NCBI RefSeq assembly: GCF_028858725.1 | Contig: NC_084761.1 | Span: 24,458,501 to 24,522,500, forward strand | Reading direction: 5' to 3' | Origin: Colius striatus | Taxonomy: Eukaryota > Chordata > Aves > Coliiformes > Coliidae | Length of the DNA: 64,000 nucleotides | Shown here: positions 21,991 through 64,000 of the stretch, one piece after another | Layout of the letters: every line of letters begins with the position of its first letter | Numbering within the stretch: position 1 is the first letter of the stretch | Translations under genes and position numbers: made by a program | Notes under the pieces: generated by a model | What the model was told of the DNA's origin: nothing | What the model saw: only the letters and a program-made list of their open reading frames with translations | Database searches by the model: none

Positions 21991-24900
21991 AGCAATTTAC
22001 AGGATGATGTGGCCGACTAAAGCTCAGTGGATGCACTGATCTTTTCCAGGAGAAGTTTACTGTAGTTCAATTAAATTTCCAGTCATGACCACCTTGCTTG
22101 TTGAATCTCCCCCGTATTGCTTCCAAATCATGACAGTACCTTTATTGCTTATCTTAATAAAGAATTGCTAATCCATTAATTTTAATCACCATATTTGAGT
22201 TGTAGTAAAAATCTTCTACCTAGTGAGTGCAATAACTAGACAGAGAAAATATCTTGACATTTTATACCTCTGTTACAATTTCATCCTTGTAGGAGAGGAG
22301 ATTTATTTACCCAGCAAACCAAATGCAAATCTCTACTTTGTCTATTATAATTTGATAGAGATCCATTCTGCTCAACATAGTTAACATCGGACAGAGCATA
22401 GCTCACTGAATATCAGCAGATTCTTTCAGAAAACTGTTAACTTGCTACTTGTTTAATGCTGAACTATGAAAATTGGGATGATATTCTGTATTCATGTGCA
22501 CACTTTTTGATATGTAGTCTTAATTCTGAGCAACTTCTACAAGTTTTCTTCATTATAACACATTCAGCCAATGCTATCTGCATTTAATCTATCCCTACAA
22601 TACAAAGGGATGTGCAGCTAAGTGAATTTACCTAATGAGGTTTTTTTCCACAAATCCCAGATTTTTGTCCGTTCAAGGATAATGCATAACATGAGTTTCC
22701 CTTGAATTAAATGCTTCTTACTCCACTCCCCTTCCCCTCTAATTGGTGCTTCTTGGAAATAAGCAGAACTATTGACTCAGCTTTTGTTTTTACCAAATTT
22801 AGGGTAATGAGTTTTCACATGGATGGCATCAGCTTTTCTGTTAGCTTAAAAAATGTCAAGCCTGAACACTAAGTTGGATTTTACTTAATATAGAGGTATT
22901 GGGTTGTGTGCTACTTAAATTTTAAAAGTGTTTTGTGCTATTGTAATGTTTTGCATCTCTGGATCATAGGCTGGAACAAGAGGTTTTACTGAAATGTAAC
23001 TATAAATGTAGAACTTTGCTAGCGATACCAAATAGCATGGCTTTTCACTCCAGTCAGCTTTGTTTTGAAAACAATGGTATCTGGCTGACTGTCTGGAGAG
23101 GAAAAATAGCTTGAGTACTTCTCACTTGATGAAAAGAAAATATAATGTAGGGTTTTGTTGTTCGAGTGGTGTAGGGAAAGTTGCCATACTTGTGGCCCAA
23201 ACAGGGTGCTAGAAGCTGACCATGCATTAAACTTAAATTTAACTTTTCCAGACCCCTTGTTCTTTTGAAAGACTGGATTTGGTGCAAATGAGTCTGTTGT
23301 AGCTGTGAACACCTAGTGTTCCAGCTACAGCTATTCCAGTTCAATAAGACCCTTGCAGCAGTAATTTGCAGAGGTTATCTTGGATCTGCCAACAGAGCGC
23401 CTTTTATGAGTGTATCTTCTCTCTATACATCAGATGTTTCCAACCTGGATTTTGCCTAAACTGTGTGAGGAAAAGGCAGGGAATATGAAGAATCTCATTT
23501 GCCAAACAAATGGTTGCTGCAAGGGTGCAGTACACCCAGCGTGAGATCACGCTGAGCATGTTGAAGCACTAACCTAGTGAGCTGGTGCAGATGGAGCTGG
23601 GAGAGAGCAGGAGCCCTCAGCCATCTCCCTGCCCTTTGTGGGAAGGTTCACCTGCAAGTGCCAGTGATTGCGTTTGTGGACACATGTGCTCTTCAGGCTG
23701 TAGCTTGTCCTCTTCCACTGTCCCATTTGCTGTTGTTCACTTTCCTCAAGGCCATGTTTTTCCATCTTAGAAATGCCTTTTTTTTCTCAAAGGCTAGGAA
23801 AAGCAGGAACTGCCACTCTTCCTGTAGTAGCTGCGGATGCTTTTCTTTTCCTACTTACATTCCTGTCTTGAAGAGTAAAGAAGCTGGCCAGGTGGAAAGC
23901 GTTGAAGATATTTACACTTAATGGCAGTGAGGGAAGTACTTCCCGCTGTCTATTTAACTGCACCATTTAGATCTCATGTAGTTTTTACATGCAGTTTCTG
24001 TCAACATGTTCATGCAGTTTTTTATCACCTTGACGTACATAAAAGTTCAAAGATAAAATTTGAAAAGTAGGGGTAATTTTTGGTGGGCAAAAATCCTGCC
24101 TCTTTATAAACAGTAGAATTCCACAATTAACATTTTTCATGAAGGACAAAATTTAAATACTGCATCTCACCATGAACTGGAGTGGTGTCAGGTACTGGCA
24201 AGACATTTGACCTAGGAAAATACATACATGCTAGCCGCTGCAATGGCAACTGAATAAAAATCAGCCAGCTATAAAATGGAAGATGTGTAGTTACGTTAGA
24301 GTGGTGCTGAGTCCAAACCCAGTTTCTTAAAAAGTGTCATAGTCCTTAGATCCCACAGATCACAGATGCCCATCTTACCCTTCAGACAGCTCAGAAAATG
24401 GGAAAAATGAGTTTTTTGTTACAAGTCAGATGATCATTCTTTACTGCTTTGGAGTGTATCTTGACCTTTGTAGTTATCATTGACAATCTATATTATGTAT
24501 TTAGTGTATATATAAACAAAAATACCTGGTGTCTGGTTATAGTTCATATAATTTATTGTGAACAAAACTATTAACTCTTTCTATAGTCCTTGCAGAAGGG
24601 TTCTTTCCGACAGTGGTGTAGTACAATTTTTGAACCACTTCTATAGAAAATTTCTGTAGTAGAAAATTAAGGCCTAAAATAATGTGTATTATTTGCATAA
24701 TATATATGGAATGTGGATGTGTATGAAACCTGACAAATAGGAAATTTATTTTGAGAATTTCAGGAAAGCTTTTCTACTTTTTAGGTGGGTTCTGCATTCT
24801 CTCCAAGAACCTGGCTGATTCATTTAATTTAAGAAATGCTAAGGTATCTGAAGCAGTGTTTATGTATTTAAACAAAATTAATGATACTGATTACTTTCCT

Positions 24901-27900
24901 TGTTTGAATCTAGTCTATCTTAACCTCTGAAAAATATAACTCAGAGTAGTGACGTTAAGTATTAATTTTTACATAAAACTTAATTCAGCAGTTTTTCTGA
25001 ACCTCACAAAAGGGATCTTCTAGACCAAGTTCTCAAGTACTAGAAAGATCTCTCAGATATGCTTTTCCAGTCAGTTTTCTCACAGCTTGCTTTTCCACCC
25101 TGTGATTCTTTGTTCTCCACTCAGAACTCAGACTAAACCAGACAATTCCAAACCTTTTCAGCATGGGAGCAACAAGTAGCTGGATCCTGAATTTCACATC
25201 AAAGCTTATTACTCCATTTCTGTCCCATTTTTTCCCCTCAATATTTCTTTTCTCTAGGCATGAATCCTTAGGATCCTGTTCAGATCAGTCCCACAGATTT
25301 GTCTGTTAAGTAGGAATCTCTACATGTGGTCAATATTTGAGTTTCATGCTATATCTACATTGGTGTAGTGCTGACAGCATAAAGACCTGTTCTTCTCTCA
25401 GATCTAACAGAATGCCAGTGCTAGAACAAGCAGCTGTTTTTTAAAATCTCTTGTGATTTACATTAGCTACTTAGTACTATTGATGCACCATGACTTCAAT
25501 TTTTTTACATATGCTAGAGTCATACAAGATACACAAATATATATGTATATATATCATGCATACTGTTCAGAGTTGGAAGATAAAAACTGTGTTTCCTTCT
25601 AAAATTATAATGCAAATTGGTTTCGTGTCTGTTTTACATGTTGGAATAATCTACAACCTTTTTCTTTCTTCTGTTTACCTCTTCCTTGTGTGTTTTTTGA
25701 AACTACAGTTTTTGCTTAGATGGTGTATTGGAAAAAATTGCTTTTTAGTATTGCTGGTTGCATGAAAGTCTTGAAAGCTAATGATGATTATTCTTTGCTT
25801 CTTGTCTTTCTTCCACGTTCCAGCTTCAGACCACTGAAAATGGACAAACTTATTAACTTTGAAATTTGATCTTTAAATGAGGTGGAGGTAAATAAATGAT
25901 TAACTTGTATAATCATACCAATTTCATCATGTCAATCGGTGGTAATCTTACCAAGTGGTATTATCATGGTAATTGACAAAGAGATTCCAAAGATCAAGGT
26001 TTGAAAAATGCTTTTGCAGTGGTTTATATTTGTCTATCCTATTTCTTGTCTTGTGGCTTGTCTTCAACTTGTTCTACCTAAAATTAGCTAGGACAGTAGA
26101 ACTCAGCTTTAGCACAGCATAAACATAATACACTTATGTCATTATTATTATATATAATATTATATGTTAAGAGCAAGATGAATCCCTGTTGAAGCCATGC
26201 AGATTAACTGTTTTCTGTCAGGTAGTTGTGAGCTGATTTGGCAGTGTTTGTGCATGTTTTCTCCTGCATGCTTCTTTTTTGTGTCTTGGGATGGCTTACA
26301 AAGATAGTTGAGCACTGAAATTAAGTGCCCTTAAATCTTTTATTGTGAAGTTTTGCTAGGTATTTAAACCACAATACTCCATTTATATCAATATGGTAAA
26401 TAGGTAATTCCATACCAGAAAGGTCAGCTTTAGCATAACTATGGGTGGCCTGGCAGCAAGGAACTTAATGGAACCTAACACCAGCTTTTGGGTCCATAGT
26501 TTCAAAGTACAGATTGCAATTGGATGTTGTATTGCAGCAGAATTAGATCATACTTGAGCTAGATTTTGTTATACTCCAGCTGCCTGTTTGACAAGTTTAT
26601 GGGTTTATTTTGGTTCAAGGAGCATCTCCTGGATGTTGCTAATATGCAATCTGTTCAATGTGAAGATTCAGCATTTGAAAATTACTTAGAAATTTTCAGT
26701 GAGTGTAGATCTCCTTGTTTGAAGAATTAGTAGTGGGCTGTGGATCTTAAAACTTACTCTTAAGTGTCTGTATAAACTCCTTCCTAATTTCTGTGTAATG
26801 GCGCTCTCTGACCCATGAAGTGCTGTGTGATTTTGAAAGCTGATTATTGAAGAGAACCAAATTGCATGAGCTCCAGGTTAAATAAATCTAGGAGCAAAAT
26901 GCAGGATTTCCTTAAAGCAATAGCAGCTTTGATGTTTACTTCATCTGTTACTACATGCTGAAATGAGTCCTAGGATAACCTAGAATAGTCAAATCTAATC
27001 TAGTTTCAATGAAAAGAGGGTGACAGTGAACAATTGCCATCCAAAGAAGTGTGCTTTTCCACTAAAGGTTATATGAATCTGTCAGTGCCATTTGTCACTT
27101 TTCATATAGAGACTGTCAGTTGACCTGTTGGGCTTTGTGTCAGACACATCTAACGTATTTAAATGTATATCTTAATATATAGTATAATGTATATCTTAAT
27201 ACATAGTAGCAGGCAAATTTAAGGGAGTAGTTTCTTTTTGTTCTAGTTCAGTGAGCTAACAATGTACATACAGTATTGGAAGTCTGCATCAATCTTCTCA
27301 GTTTCTCCAAAATTTGAACTGGACTTCTAGTTCATTTCAGTATAACTACTTGCTGATCGTACACTTTTGCTCTTGATTATGACATAGTTCCAAACTCCAC
27401 CAAAGATTATATTGTGATTACAGCGAGCTTCACAGTTCATCTGAGCTCAGCATAATAGCAAAAGAACACTCTATGTGACTCAAATGATTAAATAGTTGTT
27501 ATATCAAAAATTGAAGATGGTTTCAAGGCAAAAGATTCTTTATGTGTCACATAAAACCATAATGGACATCCAGATTCTGGTTCTATTTCTAGCTTAGAAA
27601 GCTACTTTCTATGTGGCCTTGATCAAATTAGCCTCTCTACTTACCTGTGAAATGAACTTCCCTTCCATTAAAAGCTGTATATATCATAAAGTAATGTGCT
27701 AGTGACCCAACCGCTACAAAAAAAAGATTCTGAAGAAATGCCTATATATGAATGTATAATATGTAAACTTGTGGTATGATTAAAGAACTTTGATGATGCT
27801 AAACAAAAGAAACCTGTGCAAAGTATAGATCTATCTATCACCGTGGATGGTAGCAGGTTATGGCTGAGTTGCTTATTCTCTTGTTTCATCAGGAAAGAGA

Positions 27901-29675
27901 ATTTTATCTTTACTTCATAGTACAGATTCACAACAGAAAATAATGCAGCTGTTTGAAGGACAGTTCAGTCTCTCAGGAAATATAAAAATAAATTCCCATG
28001 TTCAAATAAGAGCTTTGGAATAATGGGGGGAAAATATGCAGCCAAGTCTTTCAGGAAATTCTGTAACTACTGAAAGGAAAACTTACTGTGTTTATAAATT
28101 GTGATATTTTTCAAAAGAAATTGAAATTCTACTGTTCTACTGTTCTGTATGTGCTAAGAAACACTGCTCTCCTCTGAAGGGATGAAAAACTTGATGGCTT
28201 TCAGGTTTCATAAATGTAGATCCTAAAGCTTACTGCTGTAATAAACTCACGCGTATGAATTATTTCCAAAAAATCTTAAAGAGTGAGATTTCATGGGAAT
28301 TTGAAATGCAGTTAGCAAGATCTGTCACCATTGTTACTAAAAATATGGCTGGAGGATGGAGCTATTGTCTCTTCCATTTGCTAGAAATGCATCATAGTTG
28401 TGCAAGATGTGACAGCCAAGTGTTGTATTCTTTTTCACCTTTTCAATAAAAATGCCTTAATTCAAGGTTATATTCTTTTCTGGGATATATTCCAGTACTG
28501 CTGTTGAAAACTGCACCACTTCTCAGAAATTAATTCAAACATTCAGTACACCAGCAAAGACTAAGCAGGCACATGGCTAGGTTAGTGGCTGGAAAGATTC
28601 TAGCCCCAACAGCAACTGGTTATCTGATATATGTAGATATACATAGACAGTTGTTCAGTTGCACTCCTAAATTGCCGTTGGTCCGAGCAAACAGTGCTCG
28701 TGTTTTGCTGAACTAAATCTGTCCCTTCATAACTTTTTGAATGAGACTGTTGTTTGTCAGGATGTAAATACTTTTTGGTTTTGCCTAGAGCTAAAAAAAG
28801 TCAAGCTAGAAGTGTTGCTGTGGAGAACCTAATAGGCAATGAACAAAAATTGCCAAGAAGCCCATTGGTCTAGAATTATTTCTAGGATCAGCAATTTGCA
28901 CATGATGATATTTTTGTTGTCAGAAATAGTTTGTTCACAGTTTTGTTTGAAGTCTTTGGTTTGCATGTCTCTTACATGCTGCCTCAGGAATTGATATTTG
29001 GGGGCTGAGGACGAGGATGATCTGTGTAGCAGATGTGCATGCCGGTTCTGCTTATCCAATAACTACTTTCTGGCAGCACATAGTAAGTGTAGCTGCAGTG
29101 CTCTCTAGTGGTTAGTAGCAGTGAATTATTTTTTCTTGATTTTTAAACAAGCGCTTTACCACTAGCTCGTCTCAGTACTACTTCTGTTACAAGTATCTTG
29201 GTATAGATAGTGTTTTTTCTTTAGAATTTCTATGAACTAGAGAATTTATTAAAATATAAATTTGCAGAAGCAATGATTCAAATCGGGGAACAATGAGGTG
29301 TTGAAAATTCAACCTCAGTAGTATTAATTTACAAAACAGTAAAATTTTACGTCATTCTTTTAATTTTAAAAAGCACGAAAACAGTACAAAGAGAAGAATG
29401 AGGAAATAAGTAATAAGCAGCAGTTTTACTGGTCTATATTCTCTATCAGCTGTACAGTAAATCAGACTAATGATTCTCTTAAGTAATGTAACTAGTTTTA
29501 GTAAGTAGTCATAGGACAGGAGCAAGAGAGAACACATTACCAGAAGGTCTGAATACTGCTTAAAGGAAAAAAGGTAATATACAGAGTAACCCCTTAACCT
29601 AGTACAAAAATAGCCCACCCAGAAAATATATATTTGTTCAAATATTTTTTTAAAAATAAAGGAATACAGACAAAC
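21991..29675. other. Intergenic FABP2-PDE5A, no gene recognised
   Basis: About 7.7 kb, AT-rich. I found no splice-bounded frame and no known protein or RNA family. It holds a short tandem duplication at 27164-27210 and AT-rich microsatellite DNA near 25540 and 26140. Distal regulatory elements could be here but cannot be read by eye. Confidence 0.5.
27164..27210 (+). repeat. Tandem duplication, unit about 23 bp
   Basis: Two near-identical adjacent copies beginning AATGTATATCTTAATA and differing by a single T/C near the end of the unit. Confidence 0.8.
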
Positions 29676-32600
29676 TCAGTGGCTAGTGACAGTGATTAAG
29701 GTTTTTATTCAACTATTATAGAAATGTATATTAAAACTATTTACAGTGCATTTCACACTACATTCTTTAAGAGACACACGCAGGTGTCTTCCACGTGAAT
29801 ACATAGAGGGCTCAAATTCAGATTTTGGTTACATCTGTAAGTTACCTTGGGCATCAGCAGGAATAGCTGAATACAGCATAGAGCGGGCAAGGCAGGTGTT
29901 ACCAAGGGTAAGAGTTTGGTCCCTCTTTATAGGCCAAAAAAAGGTGGATTTGACCCATTTTCTCACTTTCTATACGACTCAATCCAGCTCCCACTGAGGT
30001 AAATGGGACTTCAGGTGGGCATCTGAGCATGCTGTAGACCCTGGCATGACAAACTCATGCTGTGAAAGTAGTGGAAACTAGCTATTACATAGCATTGTCA
30101 CATAAATACACATTTACAAACAGTGGTACTTAGATATGAGTTTCTCTATGGAAACAAACTTCTTTATGTGGAAAATAAACTTTCCCATGCAACTTCCATT
30201 CATCTAGCAATGACAAAGATAAAATATCTTGCTGTCACAATTTGTGGTATTTAGCAAGTGTCAGTAATTACCAGGCCAGAATCTGCTGTGTTTCTTGTTC
30301 CTGTGAAAGTCCAAGCCAAATGATCCAGCCCTCATTATTTATCATGCTCTGGCCAAACTAATTTTTCTTTCAAGCTCCAATGTTCAAGCTTATCTTTCCA
30401 ATTAGTGCAAGCCCCTGAAGAAGTACTGCAGGGAACTGTGAAATAAAGCTGAAACTTTGTGGAATGTAAACTGCTCGTGATTTGACATGAAGCAAGAAAA
30501 CGGCATCATAGAGACAAGATTTCTAACTAAAGCTAATGTACAAATTTGCCTGAAATACTAGGTCTCTATAAAACTTTAAAAATATATGAATTTATTATAA
30601 GTGAGGCATCTTCCCACCAAAACTCTCAGCTGTCTTCTCATGTGTAACTGCAAGAGCCATCAACGAGATCACTGGGGCAATATCCTCTCATTTTAGTGGG
30701 CTAGACCTGATTTTTCATAATCTTTCTGTACAATGGGTTGGCAAATCAGTTAAATAGTAATTTTGAAAAGTCTTCTATATGAATTAGCCTTTTTTTTTTC
30801 TTTTCAGGAACAAAACCAGAAAGAAAAGGGTAAACATTAAACTTCTTGAAATGGACTGACTTTTAAAAGAAAGTATGGCTATGTCTCAGAACAAGTAGGA
30901 TACTAACTTAGATGCCTACATTGAGACAAATATTAAAATTCAGTGGGACAAATTCTGTATCCGAAGACTTAAACATCAAATTCCACAATGGTTTTAATGT
31001 ATTTAAGACTAAACTGGCAAAGCGATAAACTCAATTTGAGCTTATTTCTCCCATAATCCACACTGATTGGTTTCAGTGGACAAAATATGAATTAGGGAGA
31101 ATATATGAAATAGATCCACAGTCAAGATGAAATTAACAGGACCTGCATGGTTGTAATCCACTAACTGGGTTTGAAAATGTTGAATTCTGAAGGCAATTAA
31201 TTTCAGGCAAAAAACAGCCTCACTTTTTTTCATATTATCACCTATCTACATTATGAATGAATGAGCAATTTCTCCACAGTTCACATAAAGCTATGACACA
31301 AAACCAGCACACTCTGAATTGGCTTCAGGCAGAGTAAAACACTATATAAACAATTTGATCACTCTGTGAAATTTCATGAAGTACAGCAATCTATGCTTTA
31401 AATGTTCTTAAACCAGTAGTTTAAAGGGTTTTGTTTTGTAGAAATACACATAGATGACATTTAAATTGTTTATTTTCTATCAACTGTATTTCTGTGTATG
31501 TCCAAATCTTTGTAGTGGAAGAGCTTCTGTGGGATAAATGTGTAATTAAATATATGCACATACTGTATAACTGTTCCTAATTTGAACCTTTGGAAAAACG
31601 GCATGTCCATTTTTAACAGAATCATTTTTTTCAAGTCAAAGGTACCAATCCAGCACTCCTTTGTAGTAGTAATAAATGTACATCATAACAAAGTTTTGCT
31701 GAACATACAAAATAGCAAAGAAATACTGGGATCGTACTGTAGATGTTACTTCACTACACTGTACTGTCAGCTGTGTTCTCACCATGAATTACTAGTCTCA
31801 ACCACAGTAGCAAGAATACACCTTTATATAAATATACTTTATTCATATTTATTAAATATGTATCTCATCAGTTAGGATAATAATATTTCTGTTCTTAAGC
31901 ATTCAAGGAACATACTATATAAGGACTATGGAAATCCTAAAGCAAAGTTTGCTATGTGTCAAAAAATACCTAAAAAACTTTGTTCTGGGAGTGTGTGTTG
32001 GCAGGAGTGAGCTACTGTCATTTTTCTGCATAGCTATGACATACCACATGCATATATTGTACTGTGTATGCATATACATACACATAGGGAGCATTGTGTA
32101 ACCGTAGCCTTAGAATTCTTAAATACTGTTGAATTCAATTTTTCTTTTAAATCTGGAAAAAAAATAAGGATAAATACTCTTGTAGAAAAATGTTTTCACA
32201 TTCTGCTGCAATAATATTTTATTGGTAGTCACTCAAGAAGTTTCAGATAGGATTTAATCAGTTACAAGTAACTTAGGTTGGCAGAAGTGCTGCAGACTAT
32301 CAGAAAACCTTATTCTACATAAAATCAAAATTGATTGTGAAACTCAGTGTCATGGAACCTTTTGAAATATTTACTTCAACTGTTGTTAGCTTCTAGCATA
32401 GTTTATCTAAATGTGGAGACTGATAAAAAGAGCTTGTTTTCGTTATGTTTCTGAAGAGCTCTTACAAGGGGGAACTGATAATCTCCTGGGAAGAATTTAG
32501 TGCAGTTTCCAACTAGAATTTCATGGATTACTGCGATAAACTCCCTCACTTCAAAGTACAATCCCAAGTGTTTTATTTTTGCCTAACGTGATTTTAATGA

Positions 32601-33969
32601 AAAATCATTACTACAGATTTTTTTCAAAATTAACATTTTCTGTGTCTCTGTGTAGCTGTAGTTAGGCCTACTGCTAACCAGTCTTCGGTTGCCAACGTTA
32701 ATCTCCTAATCTCTTCTACCCAAAGGACAGTACTCTCTTTGTATGACTCCTCTGGGGTTTGTCTAACGTGTATTTTCTTGAATTGGTTCCCAATTCAAAA
32801 CAATTTTTTAGTTAACTTTTTTCTTACTTTTCTGAACATTTATTGCCCCATATACAAATGGCAAATGCCTGTAGCATTCTGGGATGGTTTTACTTTCAGT
32901 ATTTTGATGAGATTAATCATTGTTAACATTAACTAATGCAAAAAATGATTTAAAAAATATGTTGCCATAAAGCTTTCTTCAAAGTGGTTATAGCCATTTT
33001 GTACTAGCACTGGCCTGAAGAATCAGTCATTGGTAGCCACCAGATGTGTGACTTTCCTGCATCATGCTGATTCAGATTTTCATCTCTTGCAGTCACATGC
33101 TCTTCTACTCTTCCTGCACATGATTCAGTCTGTCGGTTAAATTCAACTTCCATGTGAAGTTAAAACCAGCGTTTAAAATGATCCTGTTCAGTTTCCTCTT
33201 GTCTTTGTGCTTCTTGCAGCTTTCTATGGGAGCTATTCTTCCATGGCAGACTGTCAGTTACATTGTGACATTTCAACAATCTTCAAGCAGTTTCTGTTAT
33301 TCATGAATAATTAGGACACTTCTACTGCAAAACTCCTAGGACCCTTATTGCCTGGAAATTCACAAGGGTTTTTAGAATTTCTCCATGTGTAAGACATTTG
33401 CTAAGATATTACTCTAGTATAAAGAAAACTACTGGGTGCACAGATTCTGGGGCTTTTTCACTTCCAAGCTCGGTCCTGTCTCCTGAAAGAGGTTAGCATA
33501 GTATATGCTGGATTATACTCCCCAGAGTTAGTTCCTCTGAACTTCTGGGAAAAGAATAGGTAAGACTGCTCATTACAACACAGCAAGACTGGAAGAGGAA
33601 AAAAGGTGCGAAATGCAGTAGTCTTTAAGATACTGGCCACAACATGATCACTAAACAAGTATATACATCTATGAAGTAATAGGCTTTTGGGGACAGTCGA
33701 GTAACTGCACTCGTACCTTCTTGTGGAATAGGGTAGCAAAAACTACCCTTACAGATCTTTTTCCATCTCAATCAGATGTAATGAAAGAAAGATACTATCT
33801 TTATATAACTTTGGCATATACACGGTCATGCTATATGTTGAAATGTGGAAAAACACTACAGCAGTGTTAAAACATAAGCCAGATTCATACAGAGTTTGGC
33901 AAAATTGAGTACCCCCCTACTGCTATGTCTTCTATGTGAACTGAAGCTTGTGGTTGTTAAATCAGCATC
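29676..33969 (-). other. Probable PDE5A 3' UTR
   Basis: No coding exons between the PDE5A stop codon (33970) and a minus-strand AATAAA at 29709-29704. A 3' UTR of about 4 kb agrees with the long human PDE5A 3' UTR (from memory). Other minus-strand AATAAA hexamers, for example near 31828, could give shorter forms. Confidence 0.45.
29704..29709 (-). terminator. Candidate distal PDE5A polyadenylation signal
   Basis: AATAAA on the minus strand. Cleavage would fall near 29680-29695. The assignment rests on distance only. Confidence 0.35.
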
Positions 33970-63546
<29,577 letters not shown>

Positions 63547-64000
63547 CTGTGAAACAAAAAAATACAGTTACAATTTTAAAGAGGCTGAAGTGAAAAAGCT
63601 CTAGAGTGTGGTCTACAGCTGTTCTGGGCTTACATACTGCTTCAAAGAGCAGCCACGTCTTCAAAGAGTTTTCCCATCTTCGACTGGATGGTAAAAATTC
63701 TGTATCTGACAACAAGCTTTGCTGATTAATAACACAGGTAATGATGATAATTTTAATTCAGTAGGATTTTATGTGCTAATTTTATAACAGATCCTTTCAT
63801 TAAAAGGTACTACTTCCATGAAAATGACAACTTTGCTGCAACACAAAGTATTCCACTCAGTGCAGCTGAAAAAAGATCAGATGGACATTAGAAAACCTTT
63901 TTACTTTCATCAGGTTATGAGCTGTAAAAGGAACTCACTTCTCTCCTTTCCATCATATTCCCTGGCTTGCAATATGGCAATATAAGGAACAGATATTGTA
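63547..64000. other. PDE5A intron, continues beyond window
   Basis: No further exon matching the GAF-B region was found up to the right edge. Confidence 0.65.

Noticed and set aside
23577-23921. 114-aa + strand frame
   Set aside because: No splice-site support and no recognisable motif, and frames are open on both strands there.
29352-29618. 88-aa minus-strand hydrophobic frame
   Set aside because: Leu/Phe/Tyr-rich text from AT-rich DNA just past the likely PDE5A 3' end. No start context or family.
63931-63950. Possible further PDE5A exon ending in a GTGAGT donor
   Set aside because: The reverse-strand translation does not match the GAF-B segment expected before NDNAENV, and no frame-compatible acceptor was found.

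Overview
This is vertebrate nuclear DNA, almost certainly from a bird. It is AT-rich, has multi-exon genes with GT/AG splice sites, and carries several 5'-truncated CR1 LINEs that end in the ATTCTATGATT-type tail typical of sauropsids. It also carries an LTR element with TGTCRTGGTTT termini, common in avian endogenous retroviruses. I cannot name the species. A turtle or crocodilian is less likely.

The gene order is USP53 (+), C4orf3/another-regulin (-), FABP2 (-), PDE5A (-), which matches the human 4q26 block. Region by region: 1-9479 is USP53 intron holding a nested pair of CR1s. The last two USP53 coding exons are 9480-9579 and 10368-11352, followed by an AT-rich 3' UTR. A poly-G tract near 14118 lies between the converging ends of USP53 and C4orf3. 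A CpG island (about 14930-15770) holds the single-exon 54-codon CDS of the SERCA-regulating micropeptide another-regulin (15290-15454, minus) and may also start a divergent + strand transcript. FABP2 follows complete in four coding exons (19396-21915, minus, 132 aa). From 21916 to about 29.7 kb I find no gene. About 29.7-33.97 kb is probably the PDE5A 3' UTR. From 33970 to the right edge lie 13 PDE5A coding exons giving the C-terminal 435 residues: the end of GAF-B, the linker helix and the whole phosphodiesterase domain. The N-terminal part is outside the window. All exon junctions keep one reading frame.

The PDE5A introns contain four large + strand (antisense) CR1 fragments of two subfamilies, one short CR1 tail in the minus orientation, and an LTR-retrovirus remnant (44495-46135). 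The remnant has a lysine-type primer-binding site and a 271-codon open frame inside its first LTR.

Functionally the genes are neighbours rather than a pathway: a junctional USP-family protein, an ER membrane micropeptide, a cytosolic fatty-acid carrier and a cGMP hydrolase. The best candidates for a second look are the LTR-embedded repeat ORF, the micropeptide gene (easily missed because of its size), the divergent CpG-island transcript and the CR1-in-CR1 insertion.
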